Assembly: GCF_000980895.1 (NCBI RefSeq)
Contig: NZ_LAZX01000091.1
Span: 1 to 64,000, forward strand
Direction: 5' to 3'
DNA from: Sphingomonas sp. Ag1
GTDB taxonomy: Bacteria > Pseudomonadota > Alphaproteobacteria > Sphingomonadales > Sphingomonadaceae
DNA: 64,000 nt
The translations under genes and the position numbers were made by a program. Shown here one piece after another: positions 1 to 9,035 of this stretch. Under the pieces are notes generated by a model. That model was not told the DNA's origin and did not search any database. It worked only from the letters and a program-made list of their open reading frames with translations. Position 1 is the first letter of the stretch; each line of letters starts with the position of its first letter.

Positions 1-1598
1 TGGTCGATTCGGGGCTGGCGCGGCGGCCGCGCTATGATCGGGCGGCGGGGATGACCCGGCTGGTCACCGAGCGCGCGAGCCAGGCGTCGGCGACTCAGCG
101 CGCCGGCCGTGCGGCGCGGCAGGGGCCGGGCGTTGCCTATCGCCTGTGGGAGGAAGCGGCGACCGCCGGCCTGCCGCGGTTCGACCCGCCCGAGATAGTG
201 GAGGCGGACCTGTCGGCGCTGGTGCTGGCCAGCGCGATCTGGGGCGTGGCTGACCCGCGCGACCTGTCGTGGATCGATCCGCCGCCCGAGGCAGCGGTCA
301 GCGAGGCGCGGGCGCGGCTCGGCGCGCTGGACGCGATCGATGCGGACGGGCGGCCGACCGCGCATGGCCGCGCCATCGCCGCGCTGCCGATGCCGCCGCG
401 GCTGGCACACATGCTGGTGCGCGCGGGCGAGATGGGGCTGGGCGGCGTGGCGGCGGAGGTCGCGGTGCTGCTTGGCGAGCGCGGGCTGGGGGGCAATGAC
501 CCGGATCTCGAGCTTCGGCTGCGGCGCTGGCGCGGCGATCGGTCGCCCAAGGCGCAGGCGGCGCGCAAGCTGGCGGAGCGCTGGGCGCGCTCAATGCCGG
601 CGGCCGTCAGCGCGCCGCCGGCGGGCGGGCATGATGTCGCGGTGGCGGTGGCGCTGGCCTTTCCGGACCGCGTAGCGCGGCGGCGTGATGCGAGTGGCGA
701 ACGCTGGGCCTCGGTCGGTGGGCGCGGGTTCAAGCTGGACCCGGCGTCGACGCTGGCGCGCGAGCAATGGCTGGCGGTGGCCGAAACGCAGGGCATGGCG
801 GCGGGGGCGCGGATCCTGTCGGCGGCGGCGATCGACGAGGAAAGCGTCGCGGCCTTGTTCGGCGAGCGGATCGAGACGCGGCATATCGCCGAGTTCGATC
901 CCGCGACGGGGGGCGTGCGGCCGCTGCGCGAGCGGCGGCTGGGCGCGATCCGGCTGAGCAGCGGGCCCGACAGCAGCGCCGATCCGGCGGCGATCGAGGC
1001 GGCGCTGGTCGAGGGGGTGCGGACGCATGGGCTGGCGTTGCTGCCGTGGCAGGCGGGGGCCGAGGCCTATCGCCAGCGCGCGATCTATGCCGGGCTGCCG
1101 TTCGATGACGAATCGCTGCTGGCGCGGCTGGACGATTGGTTGCCGCCGCTGGTGGCGGGGCGCCGGCGACTGGACGCCATCCCGGCGGGCGCGCTTGGCG
1201 ATGCGCTGCGCGGCCTGTTGAGCTGGGACGAGCAGCAGCGCGTCGAGCGCGTCGCGCCGTCGCACTTCACCAGCCCGGCGGGGAGCAGCCATGCGATCGA
1301 TTATGGCGCGGAAGGGGGACCCAGGGTGGAGCTGCGCGTGCAGGCGCTGTTCGGGCTGGCCGAGCATCCGACGGTCGGGACGGCGCGCGTGCCTTTGGTC
1401 CTGTCGCTCACCTCGCCTGCCGGCCGCCCGATCCAGACGACGCGCGACTTGCCCGGTTTCTGGGCGGGAAGCTGGGCCGCGGTGGCCAAGGAAATGCGTG
1501 GGCGGTATCCGCGCCATCCCTGGCCCGATGACCCGGCCGCGGCGGCGGCGACGCTGCGGACGAAAAATGCCGATGCAAGAGCGCGCGGATCGCGGTAA
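1..1598 (+). CDS. hrpB: ATP-dependent RNA helicase HrpB, 3' part (5' end outside window)
   Basis: The open frame continues upstream of the window edge (frame starting at base 3 reads VDSGLARRPRYD before the first Met at 51), so only the C-terminal part of about 530 residues is present. The segment TERASQASATQRAGRAARQGPG is the end of the helicase core (motif VI, QRxGRAxR) of DEAH-box helicases. After it come the helicase-associated region and a long C-terminal domain (DEQQRVERVAPSHF, then LPGFWAGSW and RYPRHPWPDDP), which is characteristic of HrpB rather than HrpA. HrpB is a cytoplasmic DEAH helicase of uncertain substrate in most bacteria. The next gene starts 10 bases after the TAA stop on the same strand. 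Family identity is firm; function is by family only. Confidence 0.93.
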   Translation, partial: VDSGLARRPRYDRAAGMTRLVTERASQASATQRAGRAARQGPGVAYRLWEEAATAGLPRFDPPEIVEADLSALVLASAIWGVADPRDLSWIDPPPEAAVSEARARLGALDAIDADGRPTAHGRAIAALPMPPRLAHMLVRAGEMGLGGVAAEVAVLLGERGLGGNDPDLELRLRRWRGDRSPKAQAARKLAERWARSMPAAVSAPPAGGHDVAVAVALAFPDRVARRRDASGERWASVGGRGFKLDPASTLAREQWLAVAETQGMAAGARILSAAAIDEESVAALFGERIETRHIAEFDPATGGVRPLRERRLGAIRLSSGPDSSADPAAIEAALVEGVRTHGLALLPWQAGAEAYRQRAIYAGLPFDDESLLARLDDWLPPLVAGRRRLDAIPAGALGDALRGLLSWDEQQRVERVAPSHFTSPAGSSHAIDYGAEGGPRVELRVQALFGLAEHPTVGTARVPLVLSLTSPAGRPIQTTRDLPGFWAGSWAAVAKEMRGRYPRHPWPDDPAAAAATLRTKNADARARGSR

Positions 1599-1608
1599 GG
1601 GCACGGCC

Positions 1609-1890
1609 ATGTCGACCGCCCGTATCTTTCAGCGCCCGAAGAACGCCATGCAATCGGGCAAGCACCGCACCGACCTGTGGCAGCTCGAGATCCCGTCCGA
1701 CGATCCCAAGCGCCCCGATCCGCTGACCGGCTGGGCCGGGGGCGCGGACACGCGCGAGCAGGTGAACCTGTTCTTCCCGACGGTGGAGGCGGCGATCGCC
1801 TATGCCGAGCGCGAAGGGCTGGCCTATACGGTCATCCCGGCGCCGAAGAAGACGCTGAAGCTGCAGAGCTACGCCGATAATTTCCGCTGA
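1609..1890 (+). CDS. NDUFS4-like accessory subunit of respiratory complex I
   Basis: A 93-residue protein starting at ATG 1609, 10 bases after hrpB. The sequence (MSTARIFQRPKNAMQSGKHR, then W-x-LEIP, DPLTGW, FPTVEAAIAYAEREGL and YADNF) matches the ETC complex I subunit conserved region, the bacterial counterpart of the mitochondrial 18 kDa NDUFS4 subunit. In alphaproteobacteria this supernumerary subunit sits on the peripheral arm of NADH:ubiquinone oxidoreductase. It is far from any nuo operon here. Length is typical of the bacterial family. The longer in-frame reading from 1291 overlaps hrpB and is not the start. Confidence 0.9.
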   Translation: MSTARIFQRPKNAMQSGKHRTDLWQLEIPSDDPKRPDPLTGWAGGADTREQVNLFFPTVEAAIAYAEREGLAYTVIPAPKKTLKLQSYADNFR

Positions 1891-1896
1891 TCCGCG

Positions 1897-1918
1897 GCGC
1901 CGCTGAGCTGAGCGGCGC
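1897..1918. terminator. Hairpin between convergent genes
   Basis: GCGCCGCT and AGCGGCGC form an 8 bp stem around a 6 base loop, 6 bases after the NDUFS4-like stop and 45 bases before the corC stop on the other strand. No T tract follows, so termination is only inferred. Confidence 0.35.
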
Positions 1919-1962
1919 GCGCCGACCGGCCCGTCAGGGGCGATCGGCGCAGCGCCGCCGGA

Positions 1963-2868
1963 TCAATCCTCTTCCGGCTCCGGCTGCGGCGGGTGCAGCC
2001 GCACGCGATTGACGCGTCGTTCGTCGGCGTCGAGCACCTCGATCCGCCAGCCGCTGGGGTGGTCGATGCAATCGCCCGGCTCGGGCACATGGCCGGCCAG
2101 TGCGGCGGTGAGGCCGCCGATCGTGTCGACGTCATAACCGGCCTTGTCGAAGCGGGCGTCGACCAGCTCGGCGATATCCTCAAGCTCCGCGCGTGCGTCG
2201 GCGTCCCACGCGCCGCCATCGGTCGGCACCAGCAGCGCGGCGGGTGCCTCGTCATGCTCGTCCTCGATCTCGCCGACGATCTCCTCAATCAGATCCTCGA
2301 TCGTCACCAGCCCCTCGGTGCCGGAATATTCGTCTAGAACCACGGCGAGGTGGACGCGCGTCTGGCGCATGTCGGCGAGCAGATCGAGCGCGCCGCGGCT
2401 CATCGGGACGTAGAGCGGCTGGCGAATGAGGCCAGTGATGTCATCCGGCCGCGGGCCATCCCCGGCGAGGATCGCGAACACGTCCTTCACATGGACCATG
2501 CCGATGATCGTATCGAGCCGCTCGCGATAAACCGGCACGCGGCTGACGCCGGCATCGGCGAAAACGTGGACCAGCTCGTCGAACGGCGTGCGTTCCTCGA
2601 TCGCGATAATGTCCGCGCGCGGCACGCCGACGTCGCCGGCATCGCGCTCGCTGAAATGCAGCAGGTTGCGCACCATCTGCCGTTCGAGCGGGGTCAGATC
2701 GCCCTTCGTCTCGGGACGATCCTCCTCCTCGTGGCGGTCGATCGCCGCCTCGAGCACTTCGCGGAGCGTGGCCTCTTCGGAATCACCAAAGATCAAGGTG
2801 CGCAGGCCGCGCCAGATACTGCCTTCGCCAGGCTCGCCGTTTCCGGCGCTACTTCGGTCCTCGGACAC
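1963..2868 (-). CDS. corC: CBS-domain CorC/HlyC family protein
   Basis: A 301-residue soluble protein with no DUF21 membrane domain. It contains two CBS domains (about residues 80-200, with VPRADIIAI, VSRVPVYRERLDTIIGMVHVKD and VVLDEYSGTEGLVTIEDL) and a C-terminal CorC/HlyC transporter-associated domain ending in a charged EPEED tail. The family (YbeX/CorC) is linked to Mg/Co efflux and to ribosome or RNA metabolism. The start is GTG at 2868, immediately after the ybeY TAA with zero spacing (TAAGTG), which implies translational coupling. It is the last gene of the minus-strand operon. Confidence 0.9.
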   Translation of the reverse strand: MSEDRSSAGNGEPGEGSIWRGLRTLIFGDSEEATLREVLEAAIDRHEEEDRPETKGDLTPLERQMVRNLLHFSERDAGDVGVPRADIIAIEERTPFDELVHVFADAGVSRVPVYRERLDTIIGMVHVKDVFAILAGDGPRPDDITGLIRQPLYVPMSRGALDLLADMRQTRVHLAVVLDEYSGTEGLVTIEDLIEEIVGEIEDEHDEAPAALLVPTDGGAWDADARAELEDIAELVDARFDKAGYDVDTIGGLTAALAGHVPEPGDCIDHPSGWRIEVLDADERRVNRVRLHPPQPEPEED

Positions 2869-3378
2869 TTAGTCCTCTCGTATAATGTAGGGATCGGCGA
2901 TACCGAGCGAGGCGAGCGCATCACGCTCGATCGCTTCCATCGCGTCCCCTTCATCGTCGTTGATGTGATCATAGCCGAGCAGATGCAAGGTGCCATGCAC
3001 GATCAGATGGGTCGCATGGTCGGCGACGCTGATCCCCCGTTCGGCGGCTTCGGCGGTGCAGACGCCGTGCGCGAGCACGATGTCGCCCAACAGCACCTCG
3101 CCGTCGTCCGAATTCTGGCTGACGGTGTCGATGAGGTCGGATTGCACCATCGGGAAGGACAGGACGTTGGTCGGCTTGTCCTTGCCGCGATATTGATGAT
3201 TGAGCGCCTGCACCTCCACGTCGGAGGTCAGGCGGATGCTGACCTCCACCGTCGCGGGGGCGGCAAGCAGGGTGCCGTAAGGCGTCGCGCCGACGGCGGC
3301 ACGCACCGCCGCCAGCGCCAGCGCTTCCCACCGATCCTGAGTCCAGGGGACTTCCTGCGAAAGGGCAATCTCGATCAT
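2869..3378 (-). CDS. ybeY: Endoribonuclease YbeY
   Basis: A 169-residue metalloprotein of the UPF0054 family, which matures the 3' end of 16S rRNA and takes part in 70S quality control in the cytoplasm. The zinc site is visible near residue 128 as HGTLHLLGYDH (H-x3-H-x5-H). Upstream, YRGKDKPTNVLSFP and LLGDIVLA are the conserved substrate-channel motifs. The ATG at 3378 lies 57 bases after the phoH stop, and the gene is directly followed by corC. Order phoH-ybeY-corC is the classic conserved one. Confidence 0.96.
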   Translation of the reverse strand: MIEIALSQEVPWTQDRWEALALAAVRAAVGATPYGTLLAAPATVEVSIRLTSDVEVQALNHQYRGKDKPTNVLSFPMVQSDLIDTVSQNSDDGEVLLGDIVLAHGVCTAEAAERGISVADHATHLIVHGTLHLLGYDHINDDEGDAMEAIERDALASLGIADPYIIRED

Positions 3379-3435
3379 CGAACCTGTCCGTAGAGCAAAG
3401 CGGCGCGTTTGATCAGGCCCAAAAATCCCAATGTG

Positions 3436-4455
3436 TCAGGCATCGGGCCCTTCATAGGCCTCGACGATGCGGCCGACGATCGGGTGGCGCACCACGTCCG
3501 CCGCGCTGAACCGCGCCATCGCGATCCCTTCCACGCCCTCCAGCCGAATGGTGGCGTCGGCCAGCCCGCTCGCCGCGACGCCGCCGGGAAGGTCGGTCTG
3601 GTTGGGATCGCCGCAGATCACCATCCGGCTGTTCTGGCCGAAGCGGGTGAGGAACATCTTCATCTGCGCGGGCGTGGTGTTCTGCGCCTCGTCGAGGATG
3701 ACGAAGGCGTCGGCCAGCGTGCGGCCGCGCATGAAGGCGATCGGTGCGATCTCGATCTCGCCGCTCGCGATGCGCCGTTCGACCTGCTCGGCCGGCAGAC
3801 AATCGTAGAGCGCGTCGTAGAGCGGGCGCAGATAGGGATCGACCTTCTCCTTCATGTCGCCGGGGAGGAAGCCGAGCCGCTCGCCCGCCTCCACCGCCGG
3901 GCGCGACAGGATCAGCCGCTGCACGCTGCCGGTGATGAGCTGCGCCACCGCCTGCGCCACGGCGAGATAGGTCTTGCCGGTGCCGGCGGGGCCGAGCGCG
4001 AAGATCATGTCATTGTTGACCAGTTCGCGCATGTAATGCGCCTGCGCCGGGGTGCGCGGCACGATCGTCTTCTTGCGCGTGCGGATCATGATAGGCGGCG
4101 CGCCGCCGCCGGGGCCGCCGGCGCTGCCCCGGTCGGCGGCGAAGATGCCGTCGAGCGTCGGTTCGGCCGCCATCGCGATCGCCGCGTCGACGAGGCCGCC
4201 GTCGACCTCCTCGCCGCGCTGGATGCGATGGTAGAGATCTTTCAGCACGTCGCGGGCGAGCGCCACCTGTTCGGCCGACCCCTCCAGCCCGACGCGATTG
4301 CCGCGTGCGGTGATGTACACGCCGAGCCGGTTTTCGAGCATCACGAGGTTGCGGTCATATTGACCGAACAGGGCGCTGAGCAGCTGGGGACGATCGAACG
4401 TCAGTTCGACGCGACTACGCTCGCCCGGCTGGGCGGCTACGGGCTTGCGGCTCAT
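3436..4455 (-). CDS. phoH: PhoH family ATPase
   Basis: A 339-residue cytoplasmic P-loop protein of the PhoH family (RNA-binding ATPase, YbeZ type). An N-terminal KH-like segment (about 15-75) precedes the ATPase core, with Walker A GPAGTGKT at about 155-162, Walker B FVILDEAQN and the sensor GDPNQTDLP. I chose ATG at 4455 because AAGGAG lies 4 bases upstream. A longer in-frame reading to 4488 would start with TTG, contain that ribosome binding site as coding sequence and lack one of its own. The gene belongs to the miaB-phoH-ybeY-corC cluster. Confidence 0.94.
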   Translation of the reverse strand: MSRKPVAAQPGERSRVELTFDRPQLLSALFGQYDRNLVMLENRLGVYITARGNRVGLEGSAEQVALARDVLKDLYHRIQRGEEVDGGLVDAAIAMAAEPTLDGIFAADRGSAGGPGGGAPPIMIRTRKKTIVPRTPAQAHYMRELVNNDMIFALGPAGTGKTYLAVAQAVAQLITGSVQRLILSRPAVEAGERLGFLPGDMKEKVDPYLRPLYDALYDCLPAEQVERRIASGEIEIAPIAFMRGRTLADAFVILDEAQNTTPAQMKMFLTRFGQNSRMVICGDPNQTDLPGGVAASGLADATIRLEGVEGIAMARFSAADVVRHPIVGRIVEAYEGPDA

Positions 4456-4568
4456 CGGGCTCCTTGGAAGCGGATCATGTCGCCGCAATGTGGCAGCGCG
4501 GATCGGCGAGTGTAAGCCCCCCTGTTGCTGATTTCGCGCAACTCGCCAGCAAGTTGGCGCCCGAGGCG

Positions 4569-4600
4569 GCGATCAGGCGGCGCGGCGATCAGGCGGCGCG
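4569..4600. repeat. 16 bp perfect tandem duplication over the miaB stop
   Basis: GCGATCAGGCGGCGCG occurs twice head to tail at 4569-4584 and 4585-4600. On the minus strand the miaB stop TGA lies in the copy at 4585-4600, and the second copy repeats it just downstream. This looks like a replication-slippage duplication that left the protein end unchanged. Confidence 0.85.
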
Positions 4601-5911
4601 GTCGAGCCGGGGGACGGCGATCAGCGAATTGGGACCGGCCTGAGTCAGCGTGACGGTGACGAGATCGCCGATCGCATGATCGCCGGCCAGCAGCACCGAC
4701 TGAAGCCAGGGCGACTTGCCGAGCATCTGGCCGGGGAACTTGCCCCGCCGTTCGATCAGCACGTCGCAGGTGCGACCGACGCTGGCGGTGTTGAAGGCGT
4801 GCTGATCGCGGTTGAGCGCGGCCTGGAGCTGCTGGAGACGATCGGCCATCACCTCTTCGGGCACCTGGCCCGACAGATCGGCCGCCGGCGTGCCAGGGCG
4901 CGGGCTGTATTTGAAGCTGAACGCCTGGGCATAGCCGACCGCATCGACCAGGCTGAGCGTGTCGGCGAACTCGGCATCGGTCTCACCGGGGAAACCGACG
5001 ATGAAGTCGCCCGACAGCGCGATGTCCGGCCGCGCGGCGCGGATGCGGTCGAGCAGGCGAAGGTAGGAATCGCGCGTGTGGCTGCGGTTCATTGCCTTCA
5101 GTACGCGATCATTGCCCGCCTGCACCGGCAAATGGAGGAAGGGCATCAGGCTTTCGACGTCGCGATGCGCATCGATCAGCCCCTGCGCCATGTCGTTCGG
5201 GTGGCTGGTGGTGTAGCGGATCCGCGCAAGGCCGGGAATCCGGTCCAGCGTGCGGATCAGGTCATGCAGGCCGCGGCCGTCGGCGTCGGTCCAAGCGTTG
5301 ACGTTCTGCCCCAGCAGCGTGATTTCCCGCGCGCCGGCATCGACCAGTGCCTTTGCCTCGTCGACGATCGCGGCGAACGGGCGGCTGACTTCCGCCCCGC
5401 GGGTATAGGGCACGACGCAATAGGTGCAGAATTTGTCGCACCCTTCCTGCACGGTCAGGAAGGCGGCGGGGCCAACCTTGCGCCGCGCAGGCAGCACGCC
5501 GAACTTCGATTCGACCGGCATGTCGGTATCGACGCTGGGGGTGCCGGCGGCGGCATCGGCGACCAGGCGGGGCAGGTTGTGATAGGCCTGCGGGCCGACC
5601 ACCACATCGACCTTGGCGCGGCGGACGATCTCCTCACCCTCGGCCTGGGCGACGCAGCCGGCGACGGCGATCATCGGCGCCTCGGCGCCCTGCAGGCGGC
5701 GATCCTTGCGCAGGCGGCCGATGTCCGAAAACACCTTTTCCGTCGCCTTTTCACGGATGTGGCAGGTGTTGAGCACGACCAGATCGGCGTCGGCGGCATC
5801 GACCGCGGTCATGCCCTGGCCGGCCATCAGCTCGGCCATCCGCTCGCCATCATAGACGTTCATCTGGCAGCCAAAGGATTTGACGGCGAAGGTCTTGGGC
5901 GCGGGCTTCAT
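4589..5911 (-). CDS. miaB: tRNA-2-methylthio-N6-dimethylallyladenosine synthase MiaB
   Basis: A 440-residue radical-SAM methylthiotransferase that adds the 2-methylthio group to i6A37 of tRNAs. The N-terminal UPF0004 domain carries three cluster cysteines (SFGCQMN at C15, NTCHIRE, VAGCVAQ). The radical SAM domain has [15 protein letters not shown] (C-x3-C-x2-C), and a TRAM domain follows at the C terminus. I start at ATG 5911 (MKPAPKTF). The reading to 6064 adds 51 Pro/Arg-rich residues that overlap the upstream gene. It begins 10 bases after the acyltransferase stop. Confidence 0.96.
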   Translation of the reverse strand: MKPAPKTFAVKSFGCQMNVYDGERMAELMAGQGMTAVDAADADLVVLNTCHIREKATEKVFSDIGRLRKDRRLQGAEAPMIAVAGCVAQAEGEEIVRRAKVDVVVGPQAYHNLPRLVADAAAGTPSVDTDMPVESKFGVLPARRKVGPAAFLTVQEGCDKFCTYCVVPYTRGAEVSRPFAAIVDEAKALVDAGAREITLLGQNVNAWTDADGRGLHDLIRTLDRIPGLARIRYTTSHPNDMAQGLIDAHRDVESLMPFLHLPVQAGNDRVLKAMNRSHTRDSYLRLLDRIRAARPDIALSGDFIVGFPGETDAEFADTLSLVDAVGYAQAFSFKYSPRPGTPAADLSGQVPEEVMADRLQQLQAALNRDQHAFNTASVGRTCDVLIERRGKFPGQMLGKSPWLQSVLLAGDHAIGDLVTVTLTQAGPNSLIAVPRLDRAA

Positions 5912-5921
5912 GGCGCCGGGC

Positions 5922-6716
5922 CTATAGCGAAGCTGCGGCCTCCACGCCACCGGAGTCCAAATTGGCGGGCTCGACCGTGGGGGAATCCACCCTGGCGGCC
6001 TCCATGCCCCCAGCAGCCGCGATCCGCGCGCGCGCTTCGGCGGCGATCGCCTTTCGTCCGCCATGCGCCGCCGGGTCGAACGGGGCGCAGAAGGTCAGCG
6101 TCACGGTGAAGCTGCCGCGGCGGCGCAGCACGCGCAGCGCATGGGCGGTGCCGGGTTCATCGCCGACCCAGGCGAGTTCGCGGGTCGCCGCGCCATAATC
6201 GATGCGCACCGGCTGGACGAGGACGCCGGGCGGGGGCGGATCGAGCACTGCGAGCAAGGGCGCCTTGAACGGCAGCAGCTGCGTGCCGTCGCCGGTGGTC
6301 CCTTCGGGGAAGATGGTGATCGCCCATGCCTCTGCCAGCGCGGCGCGCAGCGTGGCGATCTGCTCGGTCACTGCCATGCGGTCCTCGCGCCGGACGAAGA
6401 TCGTGCGGTTGAGCGTGCACAGCCAGCCGACCAGCGGGACGGCGCGAAGCTCCGCCTTGGCCACGAACGCGCTGCCGGTGCGGCCGGCGAGGATGGGAAT
6501 GTCCATCCAGCTGAGGTGATTGGCGACGAAGACGACGTTGCGCCTCAGCGGCGTGCCGACCGTCCGGCGGCGTGCGCCGATGATCCAGCCCAGCGTGCCA
6601 AGGTACCAGCGCGGCCAGGGGGAGGGGAGGCGAAGCAATCGCCACAGCAGGTGGATCGGCAGCGCGATCAGCAGCGCTGCGACGATCCCTGCGAGCCGTG
6701 CCGCGACTCGGATCAA
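5922..6716 (-). CDS. 1-acyl-sn-glycerol-3-phosphate acyltransferase family protein
   Basis: A 264-residue PlsC-type acyltransferase of inner-membrane phospholipid synthesis. An N-terminal hydrophobic helix (about 5-27) is followed by acyltransferase motif I NHLSWMD (about 66-72), the FVRRE region and motif III FPEGTT (about 136-141). The start appears to be TTG at 6716, overlapping the TGA of the upstream transporter (TTGA). No better ATG is available before the hydrophobic segment. The last 25 residues, rich in Ala, Pro and Val, come from GC-rich DNA with two near-copies of GGCCTCCAYGCC and are probably not part of the fold. Confidence 0.85.
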   Translation of the reverse strand: MIRVAARLAGIVAALLIALPIHLLWRLLRLPSPWPRWYLGTLGWIIGARRRTVGTPLRRNVVFVANHLSWMDIPILAGRTGSAFVAKAELRAVPLVGWLCTLNRTIFVRREDRMAVTEQIATLRAALAEAWAITIFPEGTTGDGTQLLPFKAPLLAVLDPPPPGVLVQPVRIDYGAATRELAWVGDEPGTAHALRVLRRRGSFTVTLTFCAPFDPAAHGGRKAIAAEARARIAAAGGMEAARVDSPTVEPANLDSGGVEAAASL

Positions 6717-8272
6717 ACGAGGTCGGGCTCGCCAGCGGCGCGGGCGCGCGCCTCGCGGGTACGTTCCGCCTCCGGCACCAGGCGGAAGGCGGCGATCGCG
6801 GCGGCGAGCGTGATCGGCACGGTAACGAGGAGCGAGAGCATGCCGATCGACAGGCTGTCGGTCAGCGAGGAAATACGCCCGGCGAGATACGGACCCATCG
6901 CGAGGCCGAGCAGGGTCGTGCCGATGAAATAGGTCGCCGTCGCCGCGCCGCGCATCCGTGGCAGAACGAGATCCTGCGTGGTCGCGGCGGAATTGCCCAG
7001 GCCCCAGCTGGCGGTGAACTGGCCCAGGAACAGGCAGGCGTAGAGCACGATCGGCGTATCCGTGGTGAAGGCGATGGCGAGGAACGGCGCCGGCACGACC
7101 GCGCCCAGCGCGACCATGATGAGCCGCCCGCCGGGATGTTTGGCGCGCAGCTTGTCACCCAGGATGCCGCCGGCGGTGACGCCGAGGAAGCCTGACACGG
7201 CGCCAAGGCCGCCCAGGATCAGCCCCGCCTCTGCCGGCGAGATGCCGAGATCGCGCATCGCATAAGGCGCGGCCCAGAAGCCGGCGGCGTAGCTGAGGAA
7301 GGCGTTCAGGCCATAAGCGACGACGGTGCACAGGAACGCCGGCGTGCCGATGATCAGCGCAAAGGCCGGCGGATCACGGTGGCGCAGCGCCGTTGCCCAG
7401 GAGAAGACGGCATAGCAGCCGATCCCCACCGCCAGCCATTGCGGCAGCGGCTCACCAATGCTGATGAGCGCAAGGATTGCCGCTGCGACGACCGCAAGGC
7501 CGATCAGGTTGGTGACGAGCGCACGCGTGCCCAGCCGCGCCGCGCCGATCAGGGTGAAGGGCGGCAGGATCGACATGAGTTCGTTGAAGAATTCGCGGAA
7601 CGGCGCGGGATGCGGCGGCTGCGCCAGCCCTTCCGACAGGCCGCGCACCGGTTCGCGCAAGGTGGCGATCCAGATGGCGAAGATGATGCCGGGCAGGCCC
7701 ACGGCGAGGAAGGCGGCCTGCCACCCGGCAAGGCCGAACGGGCCGCCATCGGGATAAGCGGCGTTCCAGTTCTGCACGATCAGCCCGCCGATGAAGAGCG
7801 AGATGCCCGCGCCGACATAGATGCCCGCGGAATAGATCGACAGCGCGGTGCCGCGCAGCTTCTTGGGGAAATAGTCGGAGATCAGCGAATAGGCCGACGG
7901 GCTGGCCGTCGCCTCGCCGATGCCGACGCCGATGCGCGCGACGGCGAGCTGCGTCCCGTTCTTCGACAGGCCCGACAGCGCCGTCATCGTCGACCAGAGC
8001 GCGAGGCCGACGCTGATCAGCCGGACGCGGTGCCAGCTGTCCGCCAGCCGCCCCAGCGGGATGCCGAACAGCGCGTAGAAGACGCCGAAGGCGGTGCCGT
8101 AGAGGAAGCCGAGATCCTCGTCGCGCAGGTTCAGGTCGCGCTTGATATCCTCCGCCAGGATCGAGATCACCTGCCGGTCGATGAAGTTCAGGATGTAGAC
8201 AACGAACAGAATGGCCAGGACGTACCAGGCATAGCCAGTGGCGCGATATTCACCATCCGTCTCGGTTTGCAT
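6713..8272 (-). CDS. MFS transporter (spinster-like)
   Basis: A 519-residue polytopic inner-membrane protein of the major facilitator superfamily with about 12 predicted helices. The N-terminal YVLAILFVVYILNFIDRQ and the loop 2-3 motif GRLADSWHRVRLI are typical of the spinster-like/glucarate-porter type carriers common in sphingomonads. Substrate unknown. A cytoplasmic loop near residues 205-235 (LREPVRGLSEG) separates the halves. The ATG at 8272 starts the minus-strand operon, with plsC, miaB, phoH, ybeY and corC downstream. Whether it shares a promoter with all of them is inferred from spacing. Confidence 0.85.
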   Translation of the reverse strand: MQTETDGEYRATGYAWYVLAILFVVYILNFIDRQVISILAEDIKRDLNLRDEDLGFLYGTAFGVFYALFGIPLGRLADSWHRVRLISVGLALWSTMTALSGLSKNGTQLAVARIGVGIGEATASPSAYSLISDYFPKKLRGTALSIYSAGIYVGAGISLFIGGLIVQNWNAAYPDGGPFGLAGWQAAFLAVGLPGIIFAIWIATLREPVRGLSEGLAQPPHPAPFREFFNELMSILPPFTLIGAARLGTRALVTNLIGLAVVAAAILALISIGEPLPQWLAVGIGCYAVFSWATALRHRDPPAFALIIGTPAFLCTVVAYGLNAFLSYAAGFWAAPYAMRDLGISPAEAGLILGGLGAVSGFLGVTAGGILGDKLRAKHPGGRLIMVALGAVVPAPFLAIAFTTDTPIVLYACLFLGQFTASWGLGNSAATTQDLVLPRMRGAATATYFIGTTLLGLAMGPYLAGRISSLTDSLSIGMLSLLVTVPITLAAAIAAFRLVPEAERTREARARAAGEPDLV

Positions 8273-8322
8273 CCTGCCCCCGTGTGATGTTCTTGGATCG
8301 TTGCGAGAGGCCTAACAGACGT

Positions 8323-8865
8323 TCATTCGAGGGGCCAGCGCGCGATTGGTTCATAGGCCGCGCCGGCATGGCCGAGGTGGCTTTCGTACAGGATGAGGTG
8401 CGTGAGCGCGAAGGGTTGGCTGGACAGCGCCGCGTGCCGCGCGAGCCAGGCGGCGACCTCCGCCTCCGCGCCGGCGCCACGGCTGAGCCGGGCGAGCGTG
8501 ATGTGTGGCAGAAACGCGCGATGTTCCGGCTCCAGCCCGACGCGGATCATCGCCTGGTCGACTTTGCGGTGGAGCGCGGCGAGCGCGTCGTGCGGCGTGA
8601 CGCCGGCCCAGAGTGCGCCGGTCTGCCCGCGCTGATCGAACCGGCCGACTCCCGACAGGGCGACGGTGGGCGCGGGCGCGCTGAGCGAGGACAAGGCGAG
8701 CGCCACGTCCTCCGCCACCGGGCGGTGCACCGATCCGATGAAGCGCACGGTGAGGTGCAGTTGCTCGTCATCCTGCCAGCGCGCGGGCGCCACGCCGTCC
8801 ATCACATCGGTCAGCGTGTCGCGGATGGCGGGGGGCGGGCGAAGCGCCACGAACAGGCGGTGCAT
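8323..8865 (-). CDS. thpR: RNA 2',3'-cyclic phosphodiesterase
   Basis: A 180-residue protein of the 2H phosphoesterase superfamily (2'-5' RNA ligase family, ThpR). The two catalytic H-x-T tetrapeptides are HLTV at residues 37-40 and HITL at 121-124, placed as expected for the two lobes. The N-terminal RLFVALRPP is the typical first strand. It hydrolyses 2',3'-cyclic phosphate RNA ends in vitro; its cellular role is not settled. It is transcribed in the same direction as the MFS operon, 50 bases upstream of it. Confidence 0.9.
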   Translation of the reverse strand: MHRLFVALRPPPAIRDTLTDVMDGVAPARWQDDEQLHLTVRFIGSVHRPVAEDVALALSSLSAPAPTVALSGVGRFDQRGQTGALWAGVTPHDALAALHRKVDQAMIRVGLEPEHRAFLPHITLARLSRGAGAEAEVAAWLARHAALSSQPFALTHLILYESHLGHAGAAYEPIARWPLE

Positions 8866-8961
8866 GGATCGTTTCCCTGTAATCTAAAGGGCTCAGGCGA
8901 CGATGTGACGACGGGCGGGGAGCGGGCGAATGTGACGAACTGTTGCTAGGGGCGGCCAAAC

Positions 8962-8990
8962 TTGAACTTTGCGTCCTCGCACGCAATATT
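8962..8990 (+). promoter_or_regulatory. Possible sigma-70 promoter of the Bax-inhibitor-1 gene
   Basis: TTGAAC (8962-8967), a 17 base spacer and AATATT (8985-8990) lie 45 bases before the ATG at 9036. A small hairpin TCCGGC-N6-GCCGGA (9000-9017) sits just before the AAGGAG ribosome binding site at 9020-9025. Confidence 0.45.
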
Positions 8991-9035
8991 CCGTGGGTAT
9001 CCGGCCCTTTTGCCGGACGAAGGAGCATATACGAA

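Noticed and set aside
4676..6109. 477-residue open frame opposite miaB
   Set aside because: Antisense of the miaB gene with intact radical SAM motifs; no ribosome binding site or family pattern.
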